A DNA stretch of 64,000 bases, taken from Cyathus striatus. Lineage: Eukaryota; Basidiomycota; Agaricomycetes; Agaricales; Nidulariaceae. The stretch lies in contig JAOVFP010000001.1 of NCBI GenBank assembly GCA_025738555.1, forward strand, positions 6,510,001-6,574,000. Direction: 5' to 3'. How positions within the stretch are numbered: position 1 is the stretch's first letter; each line of letters begins with the position of its first letter. Below the pieces are notes generated by a model, which was not told where the DNA came from, searched no databases, and was given only the letters and a program-made list of their open reading frames with translations. Made by a program: the position numbers and the translations under genes. This document shows, one piece after another, positions 35,411-49,300 of the stretch.

Positions 35411-35505
35411 TGGGATCAGCTAAATAGCCGAATCACTAATTGCACTAATAATGGGCTTTTATGTAATGCTTATGTTTTAACTTATGTACATCAAGTATTG
35501 AAGTA

Positions 35506-36044
35506 CTGTACTAACACAATCAATTCGGCAGTAACGCATAACGCACCTGCTGGGTATGCCGAAATTTAAGGGTAAGTAACGCATCTGAGATAGAAATGCC
35601 GAATTTTCCCAAAATTTTTGTCCCTCACAAAAAGTATTATTTTTAAGGTCTGTATTTTATCTAATCTACCGTACAAGTTATTGTAGAACGTTAGCGTAGT
35701 TTGATGTACCTTAATTACCTGATTGAATAAGCATTCAATGCTTGTGCTTAAATGGCCAATGACTGGTTACGATATTCAAAGAAGTAAAATAATTGCACGC
35801 TAACGGGATTTGAAACAGCAGTCATGCGACACTACATGCAAAATTCATCATAGAAACGTTACTTACTGTACCATTTATCCGCTAGACAACATTGCTTTAA
35901 TTTTAAAGTTACATGTAACAATAAAATACCTGACGTGCCGACAATTTTAATATATAACGCCTAAAATCTTGAAGTGCCGAATGTATCTATGGGTTTGGGA
36001 TGTAACGCACTGTGAAGGGTGCCGAATTGATTATGTTAGTACAG
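35506..36044. mobile_element. Tc1/mariner-type MITE with TA target duplication
   Basis: A 539-bp element with inverted ends CTGTACTAACAYAATCAATT followed by CGGCA (one mismatch over 25 bp), with TA directly outside both ends (35504-35505 and 36045-36046). Internal GTAACGCA/TGCCGAA motifs recur near both ends. No coding capacity. Confidence 0.78.
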
Positions 36045-36386
36045 TATCATGGTCAAATTGCACTTAGATTGTCAGAACAATCTAATCGATATTATTGGCA
36101 ATGGTGAGAAGACACCCGTGTGCCCTACATTGCAGTAACAGAAGAAAAGGGATGTATTGCGCCGAAATCAAACTTCGCAGATCATCGAGAGGCGGTCCGA
36201 CGAGTCACGACATCAATCAGATCTGTGAGAAAACTAACTATTATTTACGTGACCATCCCCATTCTCGGAGGTTCCGGGTTCTCCCCTGTTCTCCCCCAGT
36301 CTTTGTAACAATTTTGTGGTTGACCTTGGGTTGACTTTCCAATATTTCAAGATCTATATTGAAGCATTGTAAAAAAGGTAAATGCG

Positions 36387-37239
36387 TGTAACATTTTTTG
36401 AGGGAGCGAGTCTGATATCTGAATTTTGGCCGCTAGCATGCAAATGCAGATAGAACGTCGATTAGGTAGTAAGTACCCGTGTTCGGTGGGCCACGAAGTG
36501 GACGGTCAACGACTCCAGATAGTATCCTTCCTACTGCTTTTCTCTGCTACTAAGTATATGTATGTTAATTGACTCTTAACTATTCGTTTAGCGTGTTTAA
36601 ACATTCTCTGCCAGTGTAGTCATGTTACTCCTGGTGTTACCTACTACCCAAACAGACACTCTCCTTCCTCACAAGCCATCTGCGTGGAAAGTAAAGACCA
36701 TACTATTTCTAGCGTTAATCATCGATACATGGGAACACGAAGTCATTCTGATCTCGGCATTGATAGGCGCGTGAGCCAAACTGTAAGGTATCGACCTTGC
36801 ATGTTCGGACTCGGCAATGACTATGGAATATCATGTGACCTCATCAACCTTCTCCACGCGCTACCCTTCGCCTCATTGGTTCATCTCTCGGTATTCCTTT
36901 ACGGAACCGTTGCCACTCGACTCATTTCTCTTTCTAACCAATCGCTTGCATCTCTTTCTTCTCTCTGACTCACTACTTACTTTCTCTTTGACTCCAATTG
37001 ACTCATTACTTACTGTGTAGATACTTATAAATAGCTTGTAGAATTACCTTGTACCAGTAGAGTTCTTGAATACGAGACCCTACGACACGCATTCCCGGAA
37101 ATTAAGTCTCAAGTTCTCGGACTCGTATCACTTTAATCCCGTGTGTTTCCAGTGACAAGCATAATCTTCTTGCTTGAAACTCGGAAACTCCACACAAACC
37201 TCCCAAGCGAGTAAGTTCTATCCTTCAATCTCGAGAACA
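36387..37239 (+). mobile_element. Candidate degenerate solo LTR
   Basis: Starts TGTAACATTTT and ends TCGAGAACA, flanked by ATGCG and ATGTG (four of five bases equal). It contains a pyrimidine-rich middle and a TATA-like ATACTTATAAATAG at about 37020, consistent with an LTR on the plus strand. The ends are only weakly inverted, so this is tentative. Confidence 0.35.
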
Positions 37240-37450
37240 ATGTGACCCATAATGGTGGCTTTTTGTCCCACCACGCTCCGACGGCATGTGGTGTCTAGTC
37301 AGAAATAACTCATAGGCAACCTTAGGCAACTCGTAGGTGAACTTTGGATAAGTCCCACAATAACGCAAGTCGCCGAAATTCTATCCATGGTTTTGACATG
37401 CATATTTTTAGATAGAAGAACTTCGATGATCAATCCCTTTCGACCCCACG

Positions 37451-37460
37451 GTATATATAC
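37451..37460 (+). promoter_or_regulatory. TATA box, P450 copy 3
   Basis: GTATATATAC, 38 bp before the start codon of copy 3. Confidence 0.6.
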
Positions 37461-37498
37461 TGCAGTCGCATAGACTCGGCTTATCACATTCAACTGCA

Positions 37499-39720
37499 AT
37501 GGCACTCGAAGTATTCGTCACTGGTCTTCTCTCTCCCTTTTTGGTCCTTCTTCTTATCAACAAGGTTGTACAGTCCTATTTTCGTGCTTCAAAACCTCCG
37601 CTTCCGCCAAAACCCAATACACTTCCTCTAGTCGGAGAATTGCTTGCTTTAACAGGAGATGTGAAATCGGACTGTAAAATCTATCACAAATGGTGCAAGG
37701 AACTTGGTACGCAGTCTAAAATCAGTGTTCAACACTATTATATGACTAGCATAATTCTTTCCAGACACAGACATCATATACTTAAACATTCTCGGTTCCA
37801 GAATGATGATTCTAGACACATATGAAGCAAGTAAAGAACTATTGGATAAGAGATCAGCTATAAACTCAGGAAGGTATATACTAGACCGCTATAATTTATG
37901 GGGCAGAACGTTGATCCAACTCAGACCGAAGATGCTGATGCTTACTGATCTCATGGGTTGGGATTTTCACTTCGCTCTCATGGATTACGGTATGTATGAG
38001 TTCGCGCTGCAGGGTAAAAGGCTTACCTGTTCATGTTATAGGAAATACGTGGTAAGTACCACAATGAAGTTGATATAGCTATTTGATCGTGTTTTTTCTT
38101 TGTGAAGGCGACAGCACAGAAAAGTAATGCATCAAGCATTTACCGCGTCTGCCGTAAAGGACTTCCGACCTCAACAAATAAAAGCAGCGCATGGGCTTAT
38201 TAAACGACTGTTAAGTGTACCTGAAGACACGGTAGACGAGATACGGTTGTACGTGTTCGATTCTTCACATATTTCCAGTACACATAGACTCCCTTGACTA
38301 ATTTATCTCGACACGATACAGGATGTCCGGAGAGATTATTCTGTCGACTACATATGGAATTAATGTAAAATCAGTGGACGATCCTTACATCAGGCTGGCA
38401 GAAGAAGGTATTGACCTGCTAAACCAAGCAATTATCCCAGGAACGTTCCTTGTGGATACATTTCCATTGCTTAAGTACGTTCCTGCCTGGTTTCCGGGAG
38501 CGGGGTTCAAACGTAAGGCAGGAGAGTGGCGGAAAGCAGCGCGTGGCATGGTAGATATCCCATTTGAAGACACGAAGGCAGCAATTGTAATGATTCCTTT
38601 ATCTTCGACACGGATACACAGCTGACATGTGCACTTTCAGAAAAAAGGAACTGTGAATGCATCATTTGTTACAAAATGCCTTGATGGTATCAGTGGAGGA
38701 ACAGCTGAGGGCATGAATGCCGAAGAAGAAATTGTGAAGTCGTTTGCCGGGACAATGTATCAAAGTAAGGCCATTTGCTTCTAACAAACTTATATTATTT
38801 CAATCTCACAGCTGGTTCTGAAACGGTACGAGGATATATTTAAATTGCGGACATGAGTTAACGTATCGATAAACTGCAGTTGGGTTGGCAACTGGCATTC
38901 TAGCATTACTAGAGAACCCAGATGTACTAAAGAAAGCCCAGCAAGAGATAGATTCAGTTGTTCCACCTGGGAATTTTCCAACCTTCGACGATCAAGAATC
39001 ATTGCCATACACGACTGCTATTGTCAAAGAAATTTTACGATATCAGGCTATTGCACCCATTGGTGAGTTGAATGGAGTGTGAGTACATAATATACAGTAA
39101 AACTGAGCTGAGAATCCAGGTGTTCCACATACCACCATCTCTGATGATGTATACAACGGATATCACATTCCAGCCGGAACTATTGTAATGTCAAACATAT
39201 GGTTAGTCTTTCCAGTATGACGTGTGACGACATGACACGAAGTGCTGTTAACAGGGCAATTCTTCACGACGAAAAGGTGTTTCCGGACCCCGAAGCATTC
39301 ATTCCGGAACGATTCATGGTGAACGATGAAGTTGCTGAAGCTAGGTTGGAGGTAGCTTGGGGATATGGACGCAGGTGAGCGGGGATACTGCTAGTTTTTT
39401 ACATGTTATTAAACAGAAATCCAGGATCTGTGTAGGACGCTATATGGCGTTTTCTACAATCTGGATTGCACTCGCATCCATTATAGCAGTTTATGACATT
39501 TCAAAACCAACCGATGAAAATGGAAATATTATCCATCCAGGTCACAAATATACTTCAACTTCGATTTTACCGTGAGTTCTTGCTTTTTAATGTTATATAT
39601 ATGATCAATTTTTTCTTTATTCTTAGATTTCCATTACCATTCAAAGCCGTGTTCAAACCAAGAAATGAAGCTGTGGAAGTTCTGATCAGAAGTGGATATG
39701 ATGATGTTCAAGCCTCTTAA
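37499..39720 (+). CDS. Cytochrome P450 monooxygenase, cluster copy 3
   Basis: Same architecture as copy 2 but more diverged. Anchor [20 protein letters not shown]; hinge [42 protein letters not shown]; 10-nt microexon 38042-38051; [48 protein letters not shown]; 14-nt microexon 38812-38825 (AGSET); [16 protein letters not shown] K-helix (here [12 protein letters not shown]); [25 protein letters not shown]-terminus [14 protein letters not shown] to TAA at 39720. About 13 exons, about 515 residues. All frames join; I see no lesion. Substrate unknown. Confidence 0.86.
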
Positions 39721-40619
39721 ATTAGTAAGGTAAGGAATGACAGAACTTGGATTCGAAATGTCCCGTTCAATCCGTGGTGTACCGCGCTCGAAAGTTCGTG
39801 ATACTAACAAGTTCATTAGCGAAGGATGTGTGGGCGCTGGGCGCTGAGAAGGATATTGTTTGTGAAAGAGGAAACCTTTCCCGAAACACACACATCTACT
39901 AGTAAACACAAATCTTAACGAGAACCGCTTGTGCAGCTGAAGTTGTGCTGTCCTCAAGCTGTCCTTGCCGGATCGAATTGGATGTATAACTGTTTGGATT
40001 CGGGGTTGTTTGGCGTTGAGGGTGTTGAGTAAATCCATCATTTGTTTACTGTGTTTACTTGCAGTGCGGCGGCGTCGGACAGCGGTGTTCTGAAATATAC
40101 CCGCGAATGCTTTTTACAAAGATACGCAGTACTTAAGTACTAAGTACCGACAGTCTGTAGCTTGTATCACTCTGGCCATCGATTAGTTGAACGGGAGATA
40201 GCAATGGCGACAGGCAAGAATAGGTCAAGAAGCCCGAGGAAGCCCAGTGGAAGCCTGCCATTGGGGGAAGCACTTTACTGCAGGGTTATAGGCTTCTGTC
40301 AGTTAATCATTATTCCCAGCACCGAACCTTCAGCGTTCGAGAACTTTACATAAGACGTGATTTGAAATTTGAATACAGAATACTCACATTCCCGGGTTAG
40401 TGAGCCCTCCGGCTATATACAGCCCTTATTCATTGAACCAAGGTCAAACACAAACGAAGACAGGGTAACTGTGTAAAACAGCTGAGTACGTGATTTTTTT
40501 TTTGGCTTCCATGTCTTGATTGACAACAGAACGTTCCCAATACTGTGGCGCGAACCAATATATATATACCTTCACTCCCACAGAAATCTCAACGGAGTCT
40601 TGCTTCTCCTCAAGTCATA
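39721..40619. other. Intergenic spacer between P450 copies 3 and 4
   Basis: About 900 bp. A minus-strand frame at 39634-40041 overlaps the end of copy 3 and has no motif. Only the copy 4 TATA box is assigned. Confidence 0.5.
40557..40570 (+). promoter_or_regulatory. TATA box, P450 copy 4
   Basis: AATATATATATACC, 49 bp before the chosen start codon of copy 4. Confidence 0.6.
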
Positions 40620-42821
40620 ATGGCGTTTGAAATATCTGCCACTGCCATTCTGTCACCTCTGCTGATTCTACTCGTTATCAAAATCGTTTATTCAAGCTTC
40701 CGCGCCTCGAAGGTCCCTCATCCGCCAAGGCCCAAACCGCTACCTTTGGTTGGAAATTTATTCGATATCACTGGAGATGTGAAGTTAGATTGTGAAAGGT
40801 TTCAGAAATGGTGTAAAGAGCTGGGTACTCAGATTTCACCATATCCTTGTTGGACAATCATTTAATAATATGAATCTCAACAGATACCGATATTCTTTAT
40901 CTAAAAGTTCTCGGCACATCGATTATATATCTGAATACATACGAGGCATGCACAGAGCTACTTGACAAGAGATCATCTATATATTCTGGAAGGTATGTAC
41001 AGCATTGTGTCCAACGACTTCGTGAATATAATATTAACGTGATTCAGGGCAAGGATGCCAATGATTACTGAGCTCATGGGGTGGAATTTTCACTTCGCCT
41101 TCATGGACTACGGTTAGTGATAATGTCAATGTGAATGACGATGATGGTAGACTGACCAGTGTTGTATAGGGGATAAGTGGTAGGCTTCATCGCAGGTATC
41201 TGCTGCATGGTAGCTGATTGTGCTCTCCATAAAGGCGACGCTACAGGAAATTAATGCACCAACAATTCAGTGCCATTGCTGTGAAAGATTTCAGACCACA
41301 CCAAATCAAAGCTGTGCGTGGACTAATTAAACGGCTACTTGGAGGGCCCGAAGATGTTGTGAAAGAGATGCGGCAGTAAGTGCTGGACGTTCAATGTTTC
41401 AGATGTTTAAACATGATATACTAGGATGGCCGGAGGATCTATTATGTCTATTACGTATGGAATCAATGCACAGTCATCCAATGACACGTTTATGAAACTG
41501 GCCGAAGCTGCAATGCACCCACTTCATGAAGCGCTTTCCCCAGGAGCATTCCTTGTCGATACCATTCCTTGGCTTAAGTATACTCCTACCTGGTTTCCAG
41601 GTGCCGGTTTCAAAAGCAAAGCGAGAGAATGGCGGAATTTGATGCGAAAAATGGTAGACATACCATTTTCTGAGACAAAGAAGGAAATTGTAATTATTCC
41701 TTGATTACATTGAAAAACCACGAATTACAGCTAACACAGGTAATTGCAGAGTAAGGGAAATGCAAATGTATCATTTGTAACGAAATCCCTTGATAATATT
41801 GTCAGCGCTGAAGGTAAGAATACGACAGAGGAAGATGTTAAGTCAGTTGCTGGAGCATTGTATCAAGGTGAGATTGTTCGCTAATAATGCTGTATGATAT
41901 GTCTAACAGACCGATAACTTCGATTCTCTAGCCGGTTCAGAGACGGTATGCACTTCGATGCACTATATGAGACTGCGATTTATTAATGGCTTGTTAGACG
42001 TCAATTGCACTGTCTGTTAGCATTCTAGCATTACTAGACCACCCAGATGTTGTAAAGAAAGCTCAACAAGAGTTGGATTCGGTTATTCTTCCTGGACATT
42101 TCCCAGATTTCTGTGACACAGATTCGTTACCGTACATCACTGCTATTGTGAAGGAAATTTTACGTTGGCATGTCATTTCGGCCACTGGTACGTTGAATTC
42201 TGCGATCCAACCGCAGTTTTAACACTTAATCTATAGGGATTCCACATACCGCTACCTCTGATGATATATACAATGGCTATCATATTCCAGCTGGATCGAT
42301 GCTCATACCAAATAATCAGTATGCTATTATCCATGTATATTTTTTTATTTGCACAATGCTCACTTTGACAGTACAATTCTTCACGATGAAAAAGTATTTC
42401 CGAATCCAGAGTTATTTGTTCCAGAACGCTTTATGAAGAACGATGAAGTCGCCGAAAGCAGGCTGCAGGTTGCTTGGGGATATGGACGCAGGTGAGAGAA
42501 ATAGCTCAGTCTGGTATCATGTAACATTGAGAATGAACTTCATTTATCCAGGATTTGCGCAGGACGTTTCATGGCATTCGAAGCCATTTGGATTGCTATA
42601 GCATCTATATTAGCGGTGTATGATATTTCTAAACCACTCGATAAGAATGGAAACATCATTGAACCGAGCTATGAATTCTCTAATTCAGTTTTACCGTGAG
42701 TACATTGATTCACTTGTGACCAGCTATGTAATTTTAACGTGACATAAGCGTCCCTGCTCCATTCAAAGCTATTTTCAAGCCGAGAAATAAAGCTGCTGAA
42801 GAGCTAGTAAGAAGCTGTTAG
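40620..42821 (+). CDS. Cytochrome P450 monooxygenase, cluster copy 4
   Basis: The start at 40620 was chosen because MAFEISATAILSPLLILLVI aligns with the other copies; the open frame extends further up through the TATA box. Hinge [45 protein letters not shown]; 10-nt microexon 41170-41179; RRRYRKLMHQQF; MAGGSIMSITYGIN; PGAFLVDTIPWLKYTPTWFP; 14-nt microexon 41932-41945 (AGSET); [37 protein letters not shown]-terminus PAPFKAIFKPRNKAAEELV, stop at 42821. Intact by eye, about 505 residues. With copy 5 it forms the pair having [14 protein letters not shown] and a shortened C-terminus. Confidence 0.87.
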
Positions 42822-43336
42822 TATTAAAGTACTTATTTAGGATGACTTTTATCTGTTCAGAATATAAGAAGTTGCTAATATGTTTTTCATTCATGATATT
42901 AAAACGTGTGAGCCGGAAGCAACTTCACCGAGGAAATCTGGAAGAAGTCCACTAAGAAGGCTCGCTCCAATATGGTAAATAATTATATGCAGATCTCTGC
43001 CTTCTCATCGGCACCACGGCACCCTTGACAAGCTTGACATAGTATTAGTAGCAGCGGATCATCGATCAGACGGTATGTATCAGACGATCCCATCATGCCG
43101 TTGCCAAGTTCATGCGATTGGTGGTGGTACATGTCCATGTCATGGTACGTTCATAAGAACGCACACCTAACTTTCTTCCGTATCTCTCTAATTGATACAA
43201 ATTGATAACCATATCGTTTCCAATTACATATTGCTTACGTGGAAAGTCACATGCACAAGTGGTACAGCCCAATATATATATACCCTCACACCAGCCTCAT
43301 CGGGTCGCCTTATCGCATCAAGCTCAAGCTTTACAA
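42822..43336. other. Intergenic spacer between P450 copies 4 and 5
   Basis: About 515 bp with the copy 5 TATA box at its end. No other feature is seen. Confidence 0.5.
43271..43283 (+). promoter_or_regulatory. TATA box, P450 copy 5
   Basis: AATATATATATAC, 53 bp before the start codon of copy 5. Confidence 0.6.
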
Positions 43337-45522
43337 ATGATTCAAGCAATTATGACTACTGTACTGTCTCCACTTCTGGTTTTACTCCTTGTCAAGTTAG
43401 TGTTTTCCAAATTCCGTGCTTCAAAAATTCCTCTTCCGCCTGGACCCAAACCGCTTCCACTGATAGGAAATTTCTTTGACGTAACTGGTGATATGAAGTT
43501 AGATAGCGAAAGTTATTACAAATGGTGCAAGGAGCTGGGTACTTGTCTCTCTTTACTGTAGCCTTGTGTGACTATCACCTAATAAAATAATTACCAACAG
43601 ATACAGATATCATTCATGTCCATGTTCTTGGTACTACAATTGTATTTCTTAACACATATGAAATATGCTCGGAGTTACTGGACAAGAGGTCATCTATACA
43701 TTCTGGGAGGTGCGTGTAATATGATGCTATATACGATAACACACCCAACATTGATCAAAGAGCAAAAATGCCAATGATTACCGAGCTCATGGGTTGGGGC
43801 TTTCATTTTGCTTTCCTGGATTACGGTCTGTGATTGATATAATATTAATATATATATATATATATATAACTAACCTATATGATACAGGAGACATGTGGTA
43901 AGGCTCTATTTCACTAATATTCTTGATATAACATACAGTATTAAGGCGCCGGAAAAGAAAATTAATGTACCGACATTTCAACGCCACCACTGTGAAGGAT
44001 TTCAGACCACACCAAGTTAAAGCCGCACATGGACTTCTTAAACGACTGCTGAGAGGACCGGGAGATGTTGTCAAAGAATTACGACAGTGGGTGTTCAATG
44101 TTCATATCCCAATGCAGTTCAGGTATAATTGAAATGCCAGAGTGTCCGGAGAAGTCATCCTTTCTGTTACATATGGAATCGATATACAGTCGTCCAATGA
44201 CCCTTATATCAGGATGGCAGAAACTGCTATTCACCCCCTTCATGAGGCATTTACTCCCGGAGCATTTCTGGTGGATACAATCCCATGGCTAAAGTATATT
44301 CCTATCTGGTTTCCCGGTGCCGGTTTCAAGCGAAAGGCCAGTAAATGGCGAAATCTGGTGGATGTCATGATAAATGTACCATTTTCAGCAACGAAGGAAG
44401 CCATGGTGCATACTTCTATACTTACGCATCTTCGATATTAACATATATTCCCAGGATAAAGGAACCGCGAAGTCATCGTTTGTCATGAAATGTCTTGAAG
44501 ATATCATCAGTAACGAAGGTAATAATACAGAGGAAGATATTAAGTCAGTGGCAGGAGCAATGTATCAAGGTACTAATAACTTTCTCTGTGTCTTAATGTA
44601 AATCTAATGAATAAAACCATTCTCCAGGCGGATCAGAAACGGTATGGAGATTCAATTTCTACCAGACAAGCTTATAGAGTTATTTCATAACAGACCGAAG
44701 TTGCGCTAGCTGCATGCATTTTAGCATTACTGGATTACCCAAATGTGCTGAAGAAAGCCCAGCACGAGATTGATTCAGTTGTGCCTCCCGGAAATCTACC
44801 AGATTTTTGTGATCAACACTCGTTGCCGTATATAACTGCTGTTGTCAAGGAGGTTTTGCGATGGCAGGTTATTGCGCCTGTTGGTACGTTGCATTCTACA
44901 AGTCGACTACTGATGTTTAAACTATATAGGCGTTCCACATACTGCTTGCTCTGATGATATATATAAAGGATATCGGATTCCTGCTGGATCGATATTAATT
45001 CCAAACAATCAGTGAGTTGGTATTTTGTGTATACTGTACATCACCCGGAACCCACCTCATAATTGTTCGACAGAGGAATTCTTCATGATGAGAAAGTGTT
45101 TCCAAATCCTGAGTTGTTTATACCAGAACGCTTCATGCACAACGACGAAGTTGCAGAAAGTAGACTGCAGGTTTCGTGGGGCTATGGTCGCAGGTGAGTG
45201 AGCCATTACTATTTACTGTATAAATAACCATCATTTTTCTAGGATTTGTCCTGGACGTTACATGGCATTCGAAACTGTCTGGATTACCTTAGTATCAATT
45301 ATAGCGGTGTATGATATTTCTAAACCGATCGATAAGAGTGGAAACGTCATTGAACCAAGCCATAAATTTTCGTCTTCAGTTTTACCGTGAGTAGTACATT
45401 ATTGTTTTACTTGCGATCCACTGGCCTATTTTAATGCGAACATTGAAAGCATGCCGGCTCCATTCAAAGCTGTTTTCAAACCAAGGAATAAAGCAGCGGA
45501 AGCTCTAATAAATAGTTGTTGA
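43337..45522 (+). CDS. Cytochrome P450 monooxygenase, cluster copy 5
   Basis: The start at 43337 gives anchor MIQAIMTTVLSPLLVLLLV. Hinge PLPPGPKPLPLIGN; TDIIHVHVLGTTIVFLNTYE; ELLDKRSSIHSGR; 10-nt microexon 43888-43897; RRRKRKLMYRHF; VSGEVILSVTYGIDIQ (Val replaces the usual Met after the splice); PGAFLVDTIPWLKYIPIWFP; 14-nt microexon 44628-44641, here GGSET instead of AGSET; ITAVVKEVLRWQ; PERFMHNDE; WGYGRR/ICPGRYMAF; ends at 45522. A (TA)n run sits in the intron before the microexon (about 43845). Intact by eye, about 505 residues. Confidence 0.87.
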
Positions 45523-46356
45523 TACTGTACTTGGCCATCATTTTTTTGTAGTGCTTGCAGGCGGCATTCGATGATTTTACTTAAGGAGTACATATGTACT
45601 TGGGACTCTGTATATTCGTCGTTTCAGTTCATTTCCATTGCGACGTAGACTAAGACCTGCCAATACTGTACTTATGGATTATTCACTGAGAAAATAAAGT
45701 CTTAGAGAAAAACACGAAAAAGTGGGAGAATCTAATATCGGGGGCTTGCTTAATTTTCCGGGTACTCATATCGTTAAGTATATGCCATTAATTCCAACAC
45801 GGCATGAAACACAGTTCCTGCAGGCCTTCCTACCCTTTCATTCCAGCTATTGTACCAGATTTTTCCCTTACTACGTATCAGAACTTGATGATCACTATCA
45901 ATATTCAAATGGTCCGGTTAATTATTATATCGACTCATCTGTTTCTATGTAGTATGTATCTCCGATACGCTCGGTGGAACCGGATTTTGTATCAATCGTG
46001 CCGTGCATATACTGCTCGTCCGATCGTGCAACAAGGGAATTGCTCACCGTTGACAAAGACTCCCCATATTAGAGTTAACCAACAACATAATGGAAAATCC
46101 AATACATTATTCATACAGCATGGTCAAGCATAATCTATAATACATGCTCAAAACACGTCTGATAGACATCAGGACCGGGTAGAGCCACTAATAGCCACCG
46201 CACCCACACATATAAATGCACCAGCGCTAAATACTAAACGCCCTATCAACAACAGCCAGTGCAATAGAGTAGCACTTACAAGGTATACAAAATACAGCAT
46301 AAGAATGCCCAGCGTGCAAATAAACAACACCTCCCCTATGACAACAGCAATAGTCA
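45523..46356. other. Convergent 3' spacer between P450 copy 5 and ATG13
   Basis: Short plus-strand frames (45722-46133) have no motif. No repeat is identified. Confidence 0.5.
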
Positions 46357-49300
46357 TCACCTCCTTCTCGCCCTCCCAGCCCCCGCCTCATCCAACTCCA
46401 TCTTCCCAATGACTTCCTCGGACCCCTGACTAGCAAACGACCCCACACTTTCCTGAAACTGATTAAAATAATGGTGCGGGTACCTCCGCGCAGGATAAGC
46501 GGTCGTATTATCTCCTCCACTCCCTCCACTCCCAGTACCACCCTCCTCAAACGCGGGCTCAGGCGCAGGAGGAGGAGAGCTATCCCTATCCACCCTCGCC
46601 CGCTCTCTTGGCGCCGTATTCCTCCTCCGAGTACTCCCCGAGATCCCCTCAAGAGTCTTCATAAATGCCTCATTCATCTTTTTCAGCTTCTCCTCGACTT
46701 CGTCCTGTCGCGTGAGCATCAACCCACCACTCGTAGGCGACGTGGACGGTTCCGCTACAGTTTGTTCCCGTTCTCTAGGTTGTGAACTTGTTGGGAAAGG
46801 AGATAAAGGCGAAGGACGTGAAGGACGTGCGGTGATCGTAGCTGTAGCAGCAGAAGTCGTCGCAGGGGAGGAGCCAGAAAATGCCGTATCAGCACGTTCC
46901 TTCTCCTTCCCCCTCCCAGGAGCCCGTATCGTATCATCATCTACCTGCTGACTCTGATTATGCTGCTTCACCCGTCCACTCAAAGGTTTCCTCGAATCAA
47001 TATGTTGAACAAACGCCGAAATATCATCGTCGTCCGTCTGACTAAGGTACGAGCCCTACATTGCCATCAGCATCCATACTCCACCCACAAAACAAAACAC
47101 AAACCTTATTATCACCCCCAACCCCGCCCCCGCTTCCTCCACTCCCCCACTCGCACCTAAGTTCCTCCCAGCAACCAAAGGACTCCCTACAACAGGACTC
47201 CTCCCCCCTGTCGGACTTCCAAGCCTACTACTTGAAACCAACGGGCTCCCAGGCGCCGGACTGGGACTTCTTTCCCCCACTCCAGGCGTAGCCGGAATTG
47301 ACGCCAACCCAACGCCCGGCTGACTCCCCGTACTCCCCGTATATCGGTGCACAAACGGACTCGTATACTTCCTCTGCGGATTCCCCGGGTCCGAAGTCAA
47401 AGAAACCCGCCGATCCCGTTCACTCGTCGTGCTTAATCTCCGATTCCTGTCCGAGTTGCTTCCAATGCTGCTCGGGGGGCGGTCAAGGAGGGACGTGCGA
47501 GACGGTGCGCGTTCGCGTTCGCGGTCTCGTTCTCTTTCATGAAGTGAGGCACGGTCTGCTGGACTTGACGAGGAGAATGGCGGGGATGGTTTGTTGACGC
47601 TGCCGAAGGGGAACTGTCCGCTCACCGGTGAAGGCACAATACGAGTGCGGCCTGCGGGACCGGCGCCTGGTGATGAAGATATACGGGTCATACCCGGTGA
47701 CGAAGACAGCTTCCCAACAGGAGACCCAGAGATCCCAGGAATGGATGGAACAGGAACCTTCGGAGATCCTTGCATTCGAGCGAGAGCTCCTGGGGATCCA
47801 GTGGACACCAACGTGCTACTCTTGAACGGGTGTATAGGCGGCCTACGAATAGACAGCGGAGAAGCCGTCGAATCTACAGTCAAATTCAGTAAAATGAAAG
47901 AGCAATAAGGAAAGAGGAAATAACTAACCACCACCACTCCCAGTGGACGAAGCCAAACTGACTCCAGAACCACCCAGACTCTCCTTCCTCAACCTCGCGG
48001 CCTGACTACCCGGTACCGCCGTAGTAGCAGTCGACGGGCTATCATTCTTCCACCCGCCCGTACGAGAAGGCAACACAAACCTCTCCGCAATACTCGCATT
48101 ATCCATCTTCTCCCTCTCCCTCTTTCCCGTTCCTTATCCCCCCTCTCCCGCTCCCTATCGCCTGTCCCACCACTAAGTCCACTGCGCTGACTCACCAGCG
48201 AACCACCCGTCCGCTGGCTCACTAGTGACCCCACACTCTCCCTCTGCTGCTGCCTAAGTAGCGTAGGCACAAACGGCTCCTCCTCCTCCTCCTGTTCCTC
48301 TCTATAAACCCGCGGAGGAGCAATCCGATCCATAGCAGCAAACCCACTCGACAACAAACTCTCCAAATCATCAAGACTGAAAGCAGTTTCAGTCAAACAC
48401 CTCACTTCCACCGTCAACCTGCCCAACGGATGCGGAATCGGCGGAAAACGCTGCAACTGCGTCTCAAGCGGTGCATAATCGGGACACGGGGCACTATCAA
48501 ACCCAAGCACGCCTATATCCCGCTCTGCGGGCTTGATGCGAACTACAATTCCCAACCCGCTCCCTCCCAACCCTGGCCGGCGCCGTATCTTCTTCACCAG
48601 CTTCCAACATGGTAATATCCTAAGCGCGGTATATAGACTCCTGAAATGCGGAATCCCAGCTTTATACATCTTCGCGATCTCAATACCCTCGCTCCTCTCC
48701 CCCTTCTCAAACCTTGCAGTCACGCTCTCCAAAAGAACGTACTTGGGCGTCGGTGAGATGAGGATGCGTTGGCTGGGAGTGGTAGGTGACGATGAGGCGA
48801 AGCCTGGGTTGAGAGGGTGCGAGGGGGAGAGCACGAGGACGCGGTTATGTGATAGGTCAGGGACCGAGAGGAGAACTTGGATTTCAAGTGGAGGCGGTGG
48901 TGGTGTGGCTGTCGAGATGTGCCGGTAGGTTTCACGGGTGTCCTTGGACATGTTGGATTCGGTTGTCTCGAGACTGAACTGTTGAGGTTATGTTAGTGTA
49001 GTCGAAATGATTGAAGAAGAGGAAAGAAGAGGAAAAGCGAGAAATCTAAGAGTAAGAACGAGAGTGTATTCATAGCCAGCAGAGGCAACATCAAAAACGT
49101 GAAGTCATAGCCTTCCATTGTGCAGTTAACGTGGGCGATAGCAATAAGCTAGAGCAAGTGTGACCATCGAAGGAGTACCCTCAAAGGTGCACGAGAGAAC
49201 CATAGAGGTGAAACGATGATTAGGTTCGTAACTGAACATCGACCCGACACGTGTGATGATTCGGTCGGCTTCGACGACAGGTAGCTGGCATATCTATCAC

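Larger units (their letters stand above)
35411..37498. other. Repeat-bearing spacer between P450 copies 2 and 3
   Basis: Holds the TA-flanked MITE at 35506-36044, a solo-LTR candidate at 36387-37239 and the TATA box of copy 3. Frames at 36095-36334 and 36120-36308 are short and unsupported. Confidence 0.6.

Noticed and set aside
46471..47908. Long plus-strand frames opposite ATG13
   Set aside because: Shadows of the Ser/Pro/Arg-rich, high-GC ATG13 coding sequence.
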